Positions 35,112-45,197 of a DNA stretch of 64,000 bases are shown piece after piece. The position numbers and the translations under genes are program-made. The stretch is from JADJSS01 sp046329815 (GTDB lineage: Bacteria; Bacteroidota; Bacteroidia; Chitinophagales; JADIYW01). The stretch lies in the NCBI GenBank assembly GCA_046329815.1, contig JAXLTY010000003.1:62001-126000 (forward strand). The letters are read 5' to 3'. Positions within the stretch are counted from its first letter, which is position 1. Each line of letters starts with the position of its first letter. Under the pieces are notes generated by a model. The model did not search any database. It was not told where the DNA came from and was given only the letters and a program-made list of their open reading frames with translations.

Positions 35112-36425
35112 TTAGATATGATGCTTATAACTTTCTTTCACGTACGGATGTGTGGTTGACTCTAAATCTTTTATTTTAGATAACATAGTAAGTACTAAAT
35201 AAATAAATATGCTTCCAACCATCAACAATAAACCAATACTGATAAATCCAAATCCACCTTTCGGTAATAACATTGGGCAGTTCATCAAGAAGAACCAGGT
35301 AAACTGACCAAAAATGATAATGCATGCAGACACGATTGTCGTGTTTTTACTTCTTTTAGAGTTTCTCTTCATTAACATGAAGAATGGTAAAACGAAGTTA
35401 CAGATAATTGCAAAGTGGAATAAAAATCCATAGTTATCTGCGTTTCTTCTTAAACGGAAATATTCAGTTTCTTCCGGAATATTAGCATACCAGATCAACA
35501 TGTATTGCGAGAAGAATGTGTACATCCAAAATACGCTGATTGCAAACATTAATTTCGCTACATCATGCTCGTGATTCACGTTTACATTTGGTAAATATCC
35601 TTTACTTTTCAGGAAATGAATCATCAAGATAACAATTGACAACATAGAAACTGCAGCACCTGCCATTGTATTCCAGGTAAACATTGTACTATACCAATGT
35701 GGCTGAATTGACATTGACCAATACCATGTTGCAAATGTGTTGATTAAGAATGAAATCACTACAATTGAAATCGCAGCATATAAACGGCTGTTTGAGAATA
35801 ATTTTAATGATGGCTCAGCATCCATTGCAGTCAATGTTTTCCACCATTTAAATACTAAGAAAATAGCTGAAACGGCAATAATAATATTGAACGTCCAGAA
35901 CCAGCTCATGCTTAAAAAGTCTGCGTGTTTGATTGCTAACAATGCATCAAAGCGTGGATCTTTCGGATCGTATAAATATTCATGTGTCCATTCAAAAATA
36001 TCATGTTTGAAGAAAATAAACATTACAAACAAGCAAGCTAAAAAGAAGCCGACTGTTGTAGATATAGCTAACGGTATTTTTTGAAAAGATACCTGCCAGC
36101 CGCCCCAAGCGATATTCGTTGCTGAAAGGAAAAACAAAGCTGCAATTGCAATACAAAAACCAAAATAAAATAAGCTGTAAACATTTGCTTTGACAGATAA
36201 ACCTATTGATGCCGGTTCGTGTCCGTGTCCTTCTGCTTCAGTTGGTGCAACAGTTTCTGATGCTGTTGTTTTTTCTACTTGTTCATGTTTAGCTGCACCA
36301 TGATGTTCTTCTGTTGTATTACTACCACCAGAAAATAAAATACCTAATAACAATAATAGAATACCAATTCCAAATGTTATAAATAGTTTTTTCTGTGTGC
36401 TCGAATCAAAAACGTATGTATTCAT
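35112..36425 (-). CDS. actF: Alternative complex III subunit ActF
   Basis: A 437-residue integral membrane subunit of the quinol:cytochrome c oxidoreductase (alternative complex III), of the quinone-binding subunit 2 type, related to NrfD/ActC. About ten hydrophobic segments are seen, with a His/Glu-rich N-terminal loop (EEHHGAAKHEQ) and a motif region around WFWTFNIIIAVSAIF. It is the last act gene, 14 bp upstream of ctaC, so the reductase and oxidase are probably co-transcribed. Confidence 0.92.
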   Translation of the reverse strand: MNTYVFDSSTQKKLFITFGIGILLLLLGILFSGGSNTTEEHHGAAKHEQVEKTTASETVAPTEAEGHGHEPASIGLSVKANVYSLFYFGFCIAIAALFFLSATNIAWGGWQVSFQKIPLAISTTVGFFLACLFVMFIFFKHDIFEWTHEYLYDPKDPRFDALLAIKHADFLSMSWFWTFNIIIAVSAIFLVFKWWKTLTAMDAEPSLKLFSNSRLYAAISIVVISFLINTFATWYWSMSIQPHWYSTMFTWNTMAGAAVSMLSIVILMIHFLKSKGYLPNVNVNHEHDVAKLMFAISVFWMYTFFSQYMLIWYANIPEETEYFRLRRNADNYGFLFHFAIICNFVLPFFMLMKRNSKRSKNTTIVSACIIIFGQFTWFFLMNCPMLLPKGGFGFISIGLLLMVGSIFIYLVLTMLSKIKDLESTTHPYVKESYKHHI

Positions 36426-36438
36426 TGCGAGTATCTTT

Positions 36439-37038
36439 TTATTTAATTTGAGTTGAATCTGTTTTTACTGCTGCAGTTGGTGCAGGTTTGCTTGCATCTT
36501 GTAAAGATTTTACATAGCATAATACCAACCATCTTTCTCTGTGGTTCAATTGACTTGCATAAGAACCCATCATATTTTTTCCGTACATTAACGTATGATA
36601 TCTTTGTCCTTCCGGTTTAGATAATAACGGCTCTGTCAAGTAAGATGGTGGTGGTGGAAATTTATCAATTTGCACTAAGTGACCTTGTCCATCACCTTTA
36701 TCGCCATGGCAAATTGCACAATTTACGGTATATAAGTGTTTTCCTTCACCGCCAATTTCTTCCTTTGTAAAAGTAAATGGATTTGTAATTGCAGTTGCTG
36801 CTTTTGTGTATTCAGTATCTGCTAATGGATATAAATATTTTCCACGAGCAATACTGCCTTCCGGTGCTAACTGGTTAGTTTTTCCATCTTTATAAATAGG
36901 ATTTACTGAACCTGCTTCATAAGGAATTGCTTTTACCATATCAGGCATATATTGTCTTCCAGGTTGTTGAGTGCTTCTGATACAAGAAGACAACCCAATA
37001 ACTGCTACCAATAGTATGATTAAATATTTCTTTAACAT
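36439..37038 (-). CDS. actE: Alternative complex III monoheme cytochrome c (ActE)
   Basis: A 199-residue lipoprotein. I place the start at 37038 (MLKKYLIILLVAVIGLSSC), giving a lipobox at LSSC. The longer frame to 37074 would overlap actD. One heme-binding motif CAICHGDKGDG is seen with a downstream axial Met in YGKNMMGSYASQL. It is a peripheral c-type cytochrome of the ACIII complex, probably passing electrons onward. The C-terminus is a Pro/Thr-rich tail. Confidence 0.93.
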   Translation of the reverse strand: MLKKYLIILLVAVIGLSSCIRSTQQPGRQYMPDMVKAIPYEAGSVNPIYKDGKTNQLAPEGSIARGKYLYPLADTEYTKAATAITNPFTFTKEEIGGEGKHLYTVNCAICHGDKGDGQGHLVQIDKFPPPPSYLTEPLLSKPEGQRYHTLMYGKNMMGSYASQLNHRERWLVLCYVKSLQDASKPAPTAAVKTDSTQIK

Positions 37039-37042
37039 GATA

Positions 37043-37573
37043 TTATACTTCTTTTTGATAAACTTCAATCGCACCTTCTTTTTTCAATAATTCAGAAACT
37101 GCATTAATATAATTTGAATCTTTACTTTTATCTAACTCAAATGTCATTGCAAACAAATGGTCTGTTGTTCTTTCATCAATGATCGTTGGTTTTTTTCCAG
37201 GCCATAATTTGCATAAATAATAGAAAGAAACAGTCATTCCAATTGCAGAAAACAATACAGTATGCTCAAATGAAATTGGAACGTATGCTAACAGACCCCA
37301 ATTTGGCTTACCACCAAAATCAGTAGGATAATTGAATTTATTGATAAATGTAATCATACTTAATGCAACTGTCAAACCTGTTGCACCGAAGAAGAAACCT
37401 GCTGTATGAATTCGAGTTGGTTCTAAACCCATTTTGTGCTCTAAGCCATGCACCGGAAACGGTGTATATACATCGGTAATATCATAACCGGCGTGACGAA
37501 CGTGTTCTACTGCATGCAACAAAACGTCGTCATCATCGAACATTCCTACTAAATATTTTTTTGTCTCACTCAT
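37043..37573 (-). CDS. actD: Alternative complex III subunit ActD (DUF3341)
   Basis: A 176-residue subunit with two membrane helices (FFFGATGLTVALSMITF and FSAIGMTVSFYYLCKLWPG), preceded by a soluble MFDDDDVLLHAVEHVRHAGYD segment typical of DUF3341/ActD. It is thought to anchor the complex. Its gene lies between actC and actE, as in other act operons. Confidence 0.94.
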   Translation of the reverse strand: MSETKKYLVGMFDDDDVLLHAVEHVRHAGYDITDVYTPFPVHGLEHKMGLEPTRIHTAGFFFGATGLTVALSMITFINKFNYPTDFGGKPNWGLLAYVPISFEHTVLFSAIGMTVSFYYLCKLWPGKKPTIIDERTTDHLFAMTFELDKSKDSNYINAVSELLKKEGAIEVYQKEV

Positions 37574-37600
37574 AATTATTGCTAATAATGATTATAAATT

Positions 37601-39040
37601 TTAATCCCAATTTTTTGAATCCACACTTACATTATCGTACACTTTCTGATCTTTTAACTCATCTAACTGACCTTGCCTGTATTGATTTCCTGAAACTTTC
37701 AAGATAGATTTTACCTCAGCAATTGCGATTGCAGGGAAGAATCTACAGAATAATAAGAACAATGTCATAAATAATCCGATCGTACCAACGAAAATCCCTA
37801 CTTCAACCCATGTAGGTGAGTAATATACCCAACTTGACGGAATATAGTCTCTGTGTAATGATGTTACAATAATTACAAAACGCTCAAACCACATACCTAA
37901 ATTAATAAAGATAGACATAACAAAAGTCACCGCAATATTTCTTCTTAATTTTCTAAACCAAAATACTTGTGGTGAAACCAAGTTACAGAACATCATACCG
38001 AAGTATGACCACCAATATGGTCCCATTGCTCTATTCGCAAATGCGTAGCTTTCATACATATTACCTGAATACCAAGCAGTGAAAAGCTCTGTTAAATAAG
38101 CGATACCAACCATAGTTCCAGTTAATAGCATCACTTTATTCATAGATTCGATATGTGCCAAAGTAATGTAATCTTTTAGATCCATTACATGACGGGCAAC
38201 CAACATCAATGTTAATACCATAGCGAAACCGGAGAAGATCGCACCGGCAACGAAGTATGGAGGCATGATTGTTGTATGCCAGCCTGGAACTACCGATGTT
38301 GCGAAGTCAAAAGATACAATAGTATGTACTGATAATACCAATGGCGTTGATAAACCTGCTAAGATCAATGATAAAGATTCCCAACGTTCCCAATGTTTTG
38401 CTGTTCCAATCCAACCGAAAGATAAGAAGTTATAAAAATTCCATCTTCCGCGAGTTTTAGATTGGTCACGAATAGTTGCGAAATCCGGAACTAAACCTGT
38501 GTACCAGAATAATAATGAAACAGTAAAGTATGTTGAGATCGCGAAAACGTCCCAAAGTAACGGTGAAGTAAAGTTTACCCAAAGCGGACCACGTGTATTC
38601 GGATAAGGGAAAATAAAGAATGCATCCCAAACACGACCCATGTGGAAAATTGGAAACTGACCTGCGCAGACAACGGCAAAAATCGTCATCGCTTCTGCTG
38701 CGCGGTTTACACCTGTACGCCATTTTTGACGGAATAATAATAAGATAGCTGAAATTAAAGTTCCTGCGTGACCGATACCAATCCACCAAACAAAGTTGGT
38801 GATGTCCCAAGCCCAACCAACTGTTTTGTTTGCGCCCCAAGTTCCGATACCGAAACAAACTTCCCATGTAATACAGAAAACGAACAAACCAGCAACTATA
38901 GCAGAAACTGATGTCCAAAATATCCATTTAGGTTGCAGTTTTCCTGTAGTTGGCCTAACGATATCGTTTGTAATATCTTTATACGTTTTATTACCGTTTA
39001 TTAACGGTTCGCGTAGTGGTGATTCAAAATGACTTGCCAT
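37601..39040 (-). CDS. actC: Alternative complex III subunit ActC (NrfD/PsrC family)
   Basis: A 479-residue polytopic quinol-oxidising subunit with about ten helices. It shows WWIGIGHAGTLISAILLL, FPIFHMGRVWDAFF, LSVHTIVSFDFATSVVPGWH and IASYL-like helices typical of NrfD. The quinol site is expected on the periplasmic side, passing electrons to the iron-sulfur part of ActB. Confidence 0.95.
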   Translation of the reverse strand: MASHFESPLREPLINGNKTYKDITNDIVRPTTGKLQPKWIFWTSVSAIVAGLFVFCITWEVCFGIGTWGANKTVGWAWDITNFVWWIGIGHAGTLISAILLLFRQKWRTGVNRAAEAMTIFAVVCAGQFPIFHMGRVWDAFFIFPYPNTRGPLWVNFTSPLLWDVFAISTYFTVSLLFWYTGLVPDFATIRDQSKTRGRWNFYNFLSFGWIGTAKHWERWESLSLILAGLSTPLVLSVHTIVSFDFATSVVPGWHTTIMPPYFVAGAIFSGFAMVLTLMLVARHVMDLKDYITLAHIESMNKVMLLTGTMVGIAYLTELFTAWYSGNMYESYAFANRAMGPYWWSYFGMMFCNLVSPQVFWFRKLRRNIAVTFVMSIFINLGMWFERFVIIVTSLHRDYIPSSWVYYSPTWVEVGIFVGTIGLFMTLFLLFCRFFPAIAIAEVKSILKVSGNQYRQGQLDELKDQKVYDNVSVDSKNWD

Positions 39041-39070
39041 TATATCTTACTTTACTACTTTAATTATTAA

Positions 39071-42000
39071 TTATATTTTTTCATCTGGTTTGTAAATGAA
39101 AAATTCATTCGGTTCTTCATCTTTATTTCTTACTTTAACCTGATATCCTACTGCTGAAAGGAAATGTTGTTCTTCCAATACGAAATAATTTCTTCCGCTT
39201 GTTTCAAATGTTTTAGCAACAACACTTTCTTTATTATTTTGGTCACCAAAAATAATAGCGTTTGTAGAACAAGCTGTTTGGCAAGCTGTTTTTACATCGC
39301 CATCTTTTAAAACACGACCTTCTTTTTTAGCAGTTAGTTTGCCTTCCTGAATACGTTGAACACAGAAAGAGCATTTTTCGATCACACCACGAGAACGTGT
39401 AACAACATCCGGATTTAATACCATTCTGGTTAAATCTTCGAACATATAATCTTGTGACTGATCATCGAATAATCCACGTTTGCCATCGTTGAATTTACCA
39501 AAGCTATCAGCACCTTGATAATCCAACCAATTGAAACGACGTACTTTATAAGGACAGTTATTGGCACAATATCTTGTACCAATACATCTGTTATAAGCCA
39601 TTTGGTTCAAACCTTCTGAACTGTGGTTTGTTGCATTTACCGGACATACGTTTTCGCATGGTGCGTTGTTGCAATGTTGACACATCATCGGCTGGAATGA
39701 AACATCCGGATTGTCAGGATTTCCGTTATAATAACGGTCGATACGTAACCAATGCATTTCCTGAGAACGATATACCTGACGTTTTCCAACTACCGGAACA
39801 TTGTTTTCAATGCTACAAGCTACTACACAAGCACCACAACCGATACAAGCATTCAAGTCAACAACCATGCCCCAATGATGACCTTGTTTATAATCATTTG
39901 GTTTATAACCATCGTATAATGAATGTGATAATTTTTCTTTGATTTCTTTGCGGTCATGATTTCCTGCATGCTCATCTTTTTGATAATCAGCAAGTGTTGT
40001 TTCTTTTACAATCTCACCTCTGTATTTCATTGAACGACCTGGAAGATTGTTATCTTCCATTAAGGTATGATATGTCTGGTTTAACGCCAATTCATATTTT
40101 TTACCAGTAAATTCAATAGTAGCACCATCAATTGAATATGTTGTGATTCCATTCACTGCTTTCAAAAACGGATATGCATTTTTACCAACCATGTCGCCTG
40201 CTCGGCCTGCTTTCTCACGACCATAACCTAAAGCAATTGCTAATGTTCCTGCAGCTTGTCCGAACTGAACTACTACCGGTAATTCCAATGATTTACCATT
40301 AATAGTAACTTTTGCTACAGCGACATTTTTATCAGAAGGCATTGCATCGATTCCTTTTTCTTTTGCAAAAGAATATGGAATACATACATAGTTGTCCCAA
40401 GTTACTTTACTGATTGGATCTGGCATTTCTTGTAAGAAAGGATTATTTGCAAATGCTCCATCACCAACACCAGCTTTTTCATAGAAAACAACTTCAAATC
40501 CTTTTGATGCAACAACCGGTGTTTTTACAGCAGCAATTGCTGTTGCTGCATTTGCACTTGCACCGCTTCCTTCAATAGCATTTCCAAAGAAACCTGCCTG
40601 AACAGCTGTTTCATAATTTGCTCCAGTTAATGCTGTTACTTCATTTTGAACAAAATGTCCAATTGGAGTAGAATCGCCAGACCATGTCAATAGTGTAGAT
40701 GCAGACTGGCGAGTATTAAATAACGGAGAAATTGCCGGTTGCACAAAACCATAGAAACCTGTTTTGTGTGATAGGATGTCCCAAGATTCTAAATAATGAG
40801 AATCAGGGCAAACATATTGGCAATATTGAGCCGTTTCATCAGGTCTGTCAGCAGTAGAAACAGATAATTCCGCTTTTTTAACTGCATCCTTAAATATTTC
40901 TGAATATGGTGTATTATAAACCGGATTTGTGTTTAAGAAAATCAATCCTTTGTATGCACCTGCTTTTAAATCATTTGCCAATGTTGCTAACGCTTCATCA
41001 TTTCCTGATTTTAAGCTATATGTATTTGCAGTATCAATCACGCTTCCGTAGTTTCCTAAAGTAGCATTGATAGCATTTACTAATAATTGAATTTCAACAT
41101 CATTTGTATCTGAAAGTACTACAGATTTTCCTTTACTTGCTTTTAATTCTGCTGCTACTTTTTTGATACCTTCATTGGCATCTTTGCCACTTAATGCTTT
41201 AACACCACTGATAGAACCACCAACTTCAGCCAATAAGTTGATTAATGCTTGTTTTTCTTCAGATGGTTTAATTGGATACCTGTAATCAGCATTTGCACCT
41301 GTAACAGTCATTGTTGACTGAAACTGATGATGACGTGACATTTTTGGATTTGCTTTTGTCGGAACTCTGTTCGCAACATATTTTTTTGAATTTGATAAAG
41401 CGGCAACACCTGTTCCTAAGAAGTCAGCGTTGAAACCTACAATTACATCTGCTTTATCAAAATTAATTGCAGGAATAATTGCAGCACCTGTGCTGATTTG
41501 GTTTGCTTTACGAATAGCATAATTTGAAACCGCATCGTAAGCAACCACTGAAGTTGTAGGATATTTTGCAACAAATTTTTCGATTGCTTTTTTAGTGATA
41601 GTTGATGTTACAGTTCCTGTAACTAATGCTATTTTACCGCCACTTTTTGCAATAGTGTCTAATTTTTGTGTGATTTCTGCATCCAGTGATTTCCAGTCCG
41701 CATCTTTGTTTCCTTTGCGTGGATTATGTAATCTAGTAACATCGTATAAACTTAATACAGATGCTTCAGCGTGTGCCGTTGAGCCACCAAAAGGCGAGTC
41801 CGTGTTTGGTTCAATTTTAATTGGTCTGCCTTCGCGTGTTTTTACTAAAATATTCACGAAATCATTTCCGTCAGTAAAAGTAGATGCAAAGTATTCTGCA
41901 ACACCGGGAACGATCTCCGGAACTGCTTTTCTTAAATCGAACGTATAAGGAATTGCCTTATTTACAGGTATTTTACAAGCAGAAGCCAATGCCGCAGCTG

Positions 42001-42172
42001 ATACGCTAAAACCCATTACTTTCAAGAAATCACGACGTGACGGCTCAGCACCATCATTATCATTTTCTTCCAAAGTTGTTGTATCGACATTAAACTCTTT
42101 AGATGCTTGATCCAAATACGCAGGAGTTTCGTTCATTTCATCTAAACTCGACCAATATTTTTTATTACTCAT
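39071..42172 (-). CDS. actB: Alternative complex III subunit ActB (molybdopterin-like and 4Fe-4S)
   Basis: A 1033-residue fusion. A Tat-type signal is present near the N-terminus (SRRDFLKVMGFSVSAAALASAC). A long molybdopterin-oxidoreductase-like domain follows, as in ActB1 proteins, which lack the cofactor. The C-terminal ferredoxin-like part has four clusters: CIGCGACVVAC, CQHCNNAPCENVC, CIGTRYCANNC and CSFCVQRIQEG with CQTAC. It accepts electrons from ActC and passes them to the hemes of ActA/ActE. Confidence 0.96.
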   Translation of the reverse strand: MSNKKYWSSLDEMNETPAYLDQASKEFNVDTTTLEENDNDGAEPSRRDFLKVMGFSVSAAALASACKIPVNKAIPYTFDLRKAVPEIVPGVAEYFASTFTDGNDFVNILVKTREGRPIKIEPNTDSPFGGSTAHAEASVLSLYDVTRLHNPRKGNKDADWKSLDAEITQKLDTIAKSGGKIALVTGTVTSTITKKAIEKFVAKYPTTSVVAYDAVSNYAIRKANQISTGAAIIPAINFDKADVIVGFNADFLGTGVAALSNSKKYVANRVPTKANPKMSRHHQFQSTMTVTGANADYRYPIKPSEEKQALINLLAEVGGSISGVKALSGKDANEGIKKVAAELKASKGKSVVLSDTNDVEIQLLVNAINATLGNYGSVIDTANTYSLKSGNDEALATLANDLKAGAYKGLIFLNTNPVYNTPYSEIFKDAVKKAELSVSTADRPDETAQYCQYVCPDSHYLESWDILSHKTGFYGFVQPAISPLFNTRQSASTLLTWSGDSTPIGHFVQNEVTALTGANYETAVQAGFFGNAIEGSGASANAATAIAAVKTPVVASKGFEVVFYEKAGVGDGAFANNPFLQEMPDPISKVTWDNYVCIPYSFAKEKGIDAMPSDKNVAVAKVTINGKSLELPVVVQFGQAAGTLAIALGYGREKAGRAGDMVGKNAYPFLKAVNGITTYSIDGATIEFTGKKYELALNQTYHTLMEDNNLPGRSMKYRGEIVKETTLADYQKDEHAGNHDRKEIKEKLSHSLYDGYKPNDYKQGHHWGMVVDLNACIGCGACVVACSIENNVPVVGKRQVYRSQEMHWLRIDRYYNGNPDNPDVSFQPMMCQHCNNAPCENVCPVNATNHSSEGLNQMAYNRCIGTRYCANNCPYKVRRFNWLDYQGADSFGKFNDGKRGLFDDQSQDYMFEDLTRMVLNPDVVTRSRGVIEKCSFCVQRIQEGKLTAKKEGRVLKDGDVKTACQTACSTNAIIFGDQNNKESVVAKTFETSGRNYFVLEEQHFLSAVGYQVKVRNKDEEPNEFFIYKPDEKI

Positions 42173-42252
42173 TTCTTTTAGTATTAAGTATTAAGTAGCA
42201 GTGTATAATTTTAAATTACGTTAGCTTCTACTCACTAATTATAATCGTCTAA

Positions 42253-43521
42253 TTAATAATGACATTTTTGACATTCTGTTCCGCCAATATCAGCAACAGT
42301 AACTTTTGCTTTTGTTCCTTTCTTCAATTCTTCCTGATATTTCTGGAATACTGAATAATATTTATTTTCAGCAAATTTTACTTCTGTTTGACGATGACAA
42401 TTAATACACCAACCCATTGAAAGTGGCGCAAATTGTTTCATTACTTCATATTCTTCTACTTTTCCGTGGCAAGTCTGGCATTTGATACCACCAACTTTAA
42501 CGTGTTGTGAGTGGTTGAAATAAACATGATCCGGTAAATTATGAATCTTAATCCACTCGAAGTTTTTTGGAGCACGAACGAATTTTGCCTGATCAGGATC
42601 CCATCCTTGTGCAGCATAAATTTTTGCAATTTCTTCAGTGCCGTATTTAGGTCCTTGTTTCACATATTTATGGCAGTTCATACAAATTTGCAAACCAGGA
42701 ATGCTTGCGTGTTTACTTTTTTCAACACCTGTATGGCAATATTGACATTCAATCTGATTTTGCCCAACATGCAATGCATGAGAAAACTTAATCGGCTGTT
42801 CCGGCGCGTAACCTTGAGAACGACCTAAATCAATTGCGCCATTAACAATATTAAAAAACAATAAAATAGAACCTATAAACAATGCTGTTTTGAATGTTTT
42901 TCTGCTGAATACTTTTTCTACAATCGTTTTTTCTTCAACTACTTCACCGCCTTTTTCACGAACTACTTTATCTAATTTAGAAGTGATATTCCATAATAAC
43001 AAAGCCAATAACGCTAAGAACGAGAATAAAACATACAATAACCAATTTGTGCTATCGCCAGTAGGTTGTCCAGGAGTTGGTGTTGGTGTTGTTACAACCG
43101 GTGCTGCAACGCCAGGATTTTTGATATATATTAAAATTGTTCTTATCTGATCCGGTGTAAGTGTAGGAAACGCCTGCATCACAGACTTACCATTATCATT
43201 GAAAACCTTGTTTGCATAAGCGTCACCGCTTGCAATTAATTTTCCTGAGTTCTGAACCCAAGCTATGATTTTTTCTTCACTTTCCCAACGATCCCAAACG
43301 CCTGTAAGTGCCGGTCCGATTACTTTTTTGTCAATCGCGTGGCAGGAAGTACAGTTCGCTTTGAACAAAGCCATACCTTCTTTTGCTTTAGCAACGCCAG
43401 CGGCATCACCAGCAGCAACATCCGGAACAGCTACTGTTGCGTGTGTATTTTGGGTGAAAGTAAGGAATAGAATTACAACTATTAGTTGGAAGAGATTTTT
43501 GATTGGCTTGCAATTATACAT
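42253..43521 (-). CDS. actA: Alternative complex III cytochrome ActA with fused N-terminal cytochrome c domain
   Basis: Multiheme c-type cytochrome, the first act gene. I start it at 43521 (MYNCKPIKNLF, signal VVILFLTFTQNTHA) rather than 43575. An N-terminal monoheme domain (CTSCHAIDKKVIGPAL, axial Met in QAFPTL region) is followed by a Pro/Thr linker and two membrane helices. Five more CXXCH sites follow (CQYCH, CMNCH, CQTCH, CINCH, CQKCH). So six hemes in total, against five for the pentaheme core. The added domain is common in Bacteroidota. Confidence 0.95.
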   Translation of the reverse strand: MYNCKPIKNLFQLIVVILFLTFTQNTHATVAVPDVAAGDAAGVAKAKEGMALFKANCTSCHAIDKKVIGPALTGVWDRWESEEKIIAWVQNSGKLIASGDAYANKVFNDNGKSVMQAFPTLTPDQIRTILIYIKNPGVAAPVVTTPTPTPGQPTGDSTNWLLYVLFSFLALLALLLWNITSKLDKVVREKGGEVVEEKTIVEKVFSRKTFKTALFIGSILLFFNIVNGAIDLGRSQGYAPEQPIKFSHALHVGQNQIECQYCHTGVEKSKHASIPGLQICMNCHKYVKQGPKYGTEEIAKIYAAQGWDPDQAKFVRAPKNFEWIKIHNLPDHVYFNHSQHVKVGGIKCQTCHGKVEEYEVMKQFAPLSMGWCINCHRQTEVKFAENKYYSVFQKYQEELKKGTKAKVTVADIGGTECQKCHY

Positions 43522-43544
43522 TATACGTCTAATTTTCTCGATTG

Positions 43545-43552
43545 CAAATATA
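43545..43552 (-). promoter_or_regulatory. Candidate -7 promoter box of the act operon
   Basis: Minus-strand TATATTTG (plus-strand CAAATATA) matches the Bacteroidota TAnnTTTG consensus, 23 bp before the chosen actA start. No clear -33 TTTG is seen at the usual distance. Confidence 0.4.
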
Positions 43553-43980
43553 GTATTCCGTTGTTTTATTATCATTATTTGTGGAAAAAATAACTATTTG
43601 GAATGAGTCTAAACAAGTTCTATTTTGTTGAAATTCAAGCTGATTCAAAAAAGTAGTAAACATAAATAGTTAGAATTTAATGCTGTCTTAACATTTCTTT
43701 AGAAATTTCCTGAAAAAGTGGGAACTTTTGAACAAAAATGTCACTTAGCAGTTTTTTTAAGCACTTTTTAATAACATTTTTTGAAAATAAACGCATTTCT
43801 GTTTTCATATTCAAAAAATTCAAGAATGGTTTTTATAGGTAAGAAATATGACATTATTTTGCTCAATGATGTATTTTATCAACACATCACATTCAATTTA
43901 ATTTTAACAAAAATGCTTCTTAGCAAATGATTTTTTAATTTTGGTACGATTTTTAGGCAGATTCCACAAATAAACGAACT
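43553..43980. other. Divergent intergenic region with a paired direct repeat
   Basis: Gene-free, very AT-rich sequence between the act operon and the lipoprotein gene. An imperfect direct repeat is present: AACAAAAATG then CTTAGCA at 43731-43750 and again at 43906-43925. A TAATTTTG box at 43936-43943 could be the -7 element of the lipoprotein gene. No other structure is recognised. Confidence 0.45.
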
Positions 43981-45168
43981 ATGAAACATATCTACACGAG
44001 CATTCCAAAGTATTGCATTTTTTTAGCTTGCCTGGTGCTATTTTCCTGCCAGAGCGTAAAAAAGAGTTTTGAAAGCAGAGATTATGACAGCGTTATCGAA
44101 CTTTTCGTAAAAAAACAAAAAGTAAGCGATGAAGAAATTGCCATGTTCGAAAAATCATATAAACTTGCTTTGGAACGCGACAAAGAAAAAATCACACAGC
44201 TCAAAGCAGTTAATAATGGTGATCGTTGGGAAGACATTTTCGATTTATATACTAAAATAAATGCACGTCAAAATTCGGTGATGCGAGTCATTCCTGTTTA
44301 TTATTCTAACGGTAACAAAGCAGATATCGAAATTTTTAATTTAAGCGCAGCGCTGGAAGAATCCCGTCAAAATGCAGCACAGTCATATTACGATCAAGGT
44401 GTGAAATTGTTGAACTCTAACAATAAAACATCTGTTCGTCAATCGCTGGATTATTTTAATGCATCTAAAAAATTTTATATCAATTACAAAGACGTGAATG
44501 AGTTGATGCAGCAAGCATTATTCAAAGGTAAAAACTATGTTTTGTTACTGGTAGAAAAGAATCCTTCGTTGTTAGTGCCGCCTTCTTTTGAGCAAAGTAT
44601 ATTAGATAATGTGAAACTGACGCAAAACGAACAATGGGTAAATATCGATTATAAAAAGAAAGAAAACGTAACGTACGATTATGTGGTAAAACTGAATTTA
44701 TATGACATTGTAGTTTCGCCGGATGCTGTAAGAGAAACGCAAAACACGGAAGAAAAATTGATTGAAGACGGCTGGCAATATGTATTGGATCCGCGCGGAA
44801 ACGTAAAAAAAGATTCTTTAGGCAATGATATCAAAGTGCCGAAATACACTAAGATTTCATGTTTGGTAAAAGAAACGCGCATGACCAAAAACGCGCAGGT
44901 TTTCGGTGATGTAACTATCTATGACGCGCAAAGCAAAGATTTTGTACGCAACCAGAAATGCACCGGTAATGCTGCGTTTGATTATTCATTCATTCAGTTA
45001 TTTGGCGATAAAAATGCGTTAAGCACTACAACCTTGAATAAATTAGGCAATCAACCGATACCATTTCCATCAACACTTGAAATGGTAGAACGTTCAAAAG
45101 CTGAACTGATAAAATGCTATCAGGATTTTATTACAGCCAATTACAATATGTTTCAGTATGTAAAATGA
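43981..45168 (+). CDS. Putative lipoprotein, function unknown
   Basis: A 395-residue exported protein with a lipobox (FLACLVLFSC), so it is probably anchored in a membrane. The middle contains a TPR-like helical stretch (AAQSYYDQGVKLLNSNNKTSVRQSLDYFNASKKFY in parts), suggesting repeat helices for protein contact. The C-terminal half is beta-rich (KLNLYDIVVSPDAVRE). I do not recognise a named family. It is 29 bp upstream of rsmG and may share its transcript. Confidence 0.85.
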   Translation: MKHIYTSIPKYCIFLACLVLFSCQSVKKSFESRDYDSVIELFVKKQKVSDEEIAMFEKSYKLALERDKEKITQLKAVNNGDRWEDIFDLYTKINARQNSVMRVIPVYYSNGNKADIEIFNLSAALEESRQNAAQSYYDQGVKLLNSNNKTSVRQSLDYFNASKKFYINYKDVNELMQQALFKGKNYVLLLVEKNPSLLVPPSFEQSILDNVKLTQNEQWVNIDYKKKENVTYDYVVKLNLYDIVVSPDAVRETQNTEEKLIEDGWQYVLDPRGNVKKDSLGNDIKVPKYTKISCLVKETRMTKNAQVFGDVTIYDAQSKDFVRNQKCTGNAAFDYSFIQLFGDKNALSTTTLNKLGNQPIPFPSTLEMVERSKAELIKCYQDFITANYNMFQYVK

Positions 45169-45197
45169 GTCGTAAAAGGTAAGTAAAAAAATAAAGA

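Noticed and set aside
38466..38927. 153-codon frame inside actC
   Set aside because: It lies in a different frame of a gene with clear NrfD-type helices and has no matching features.
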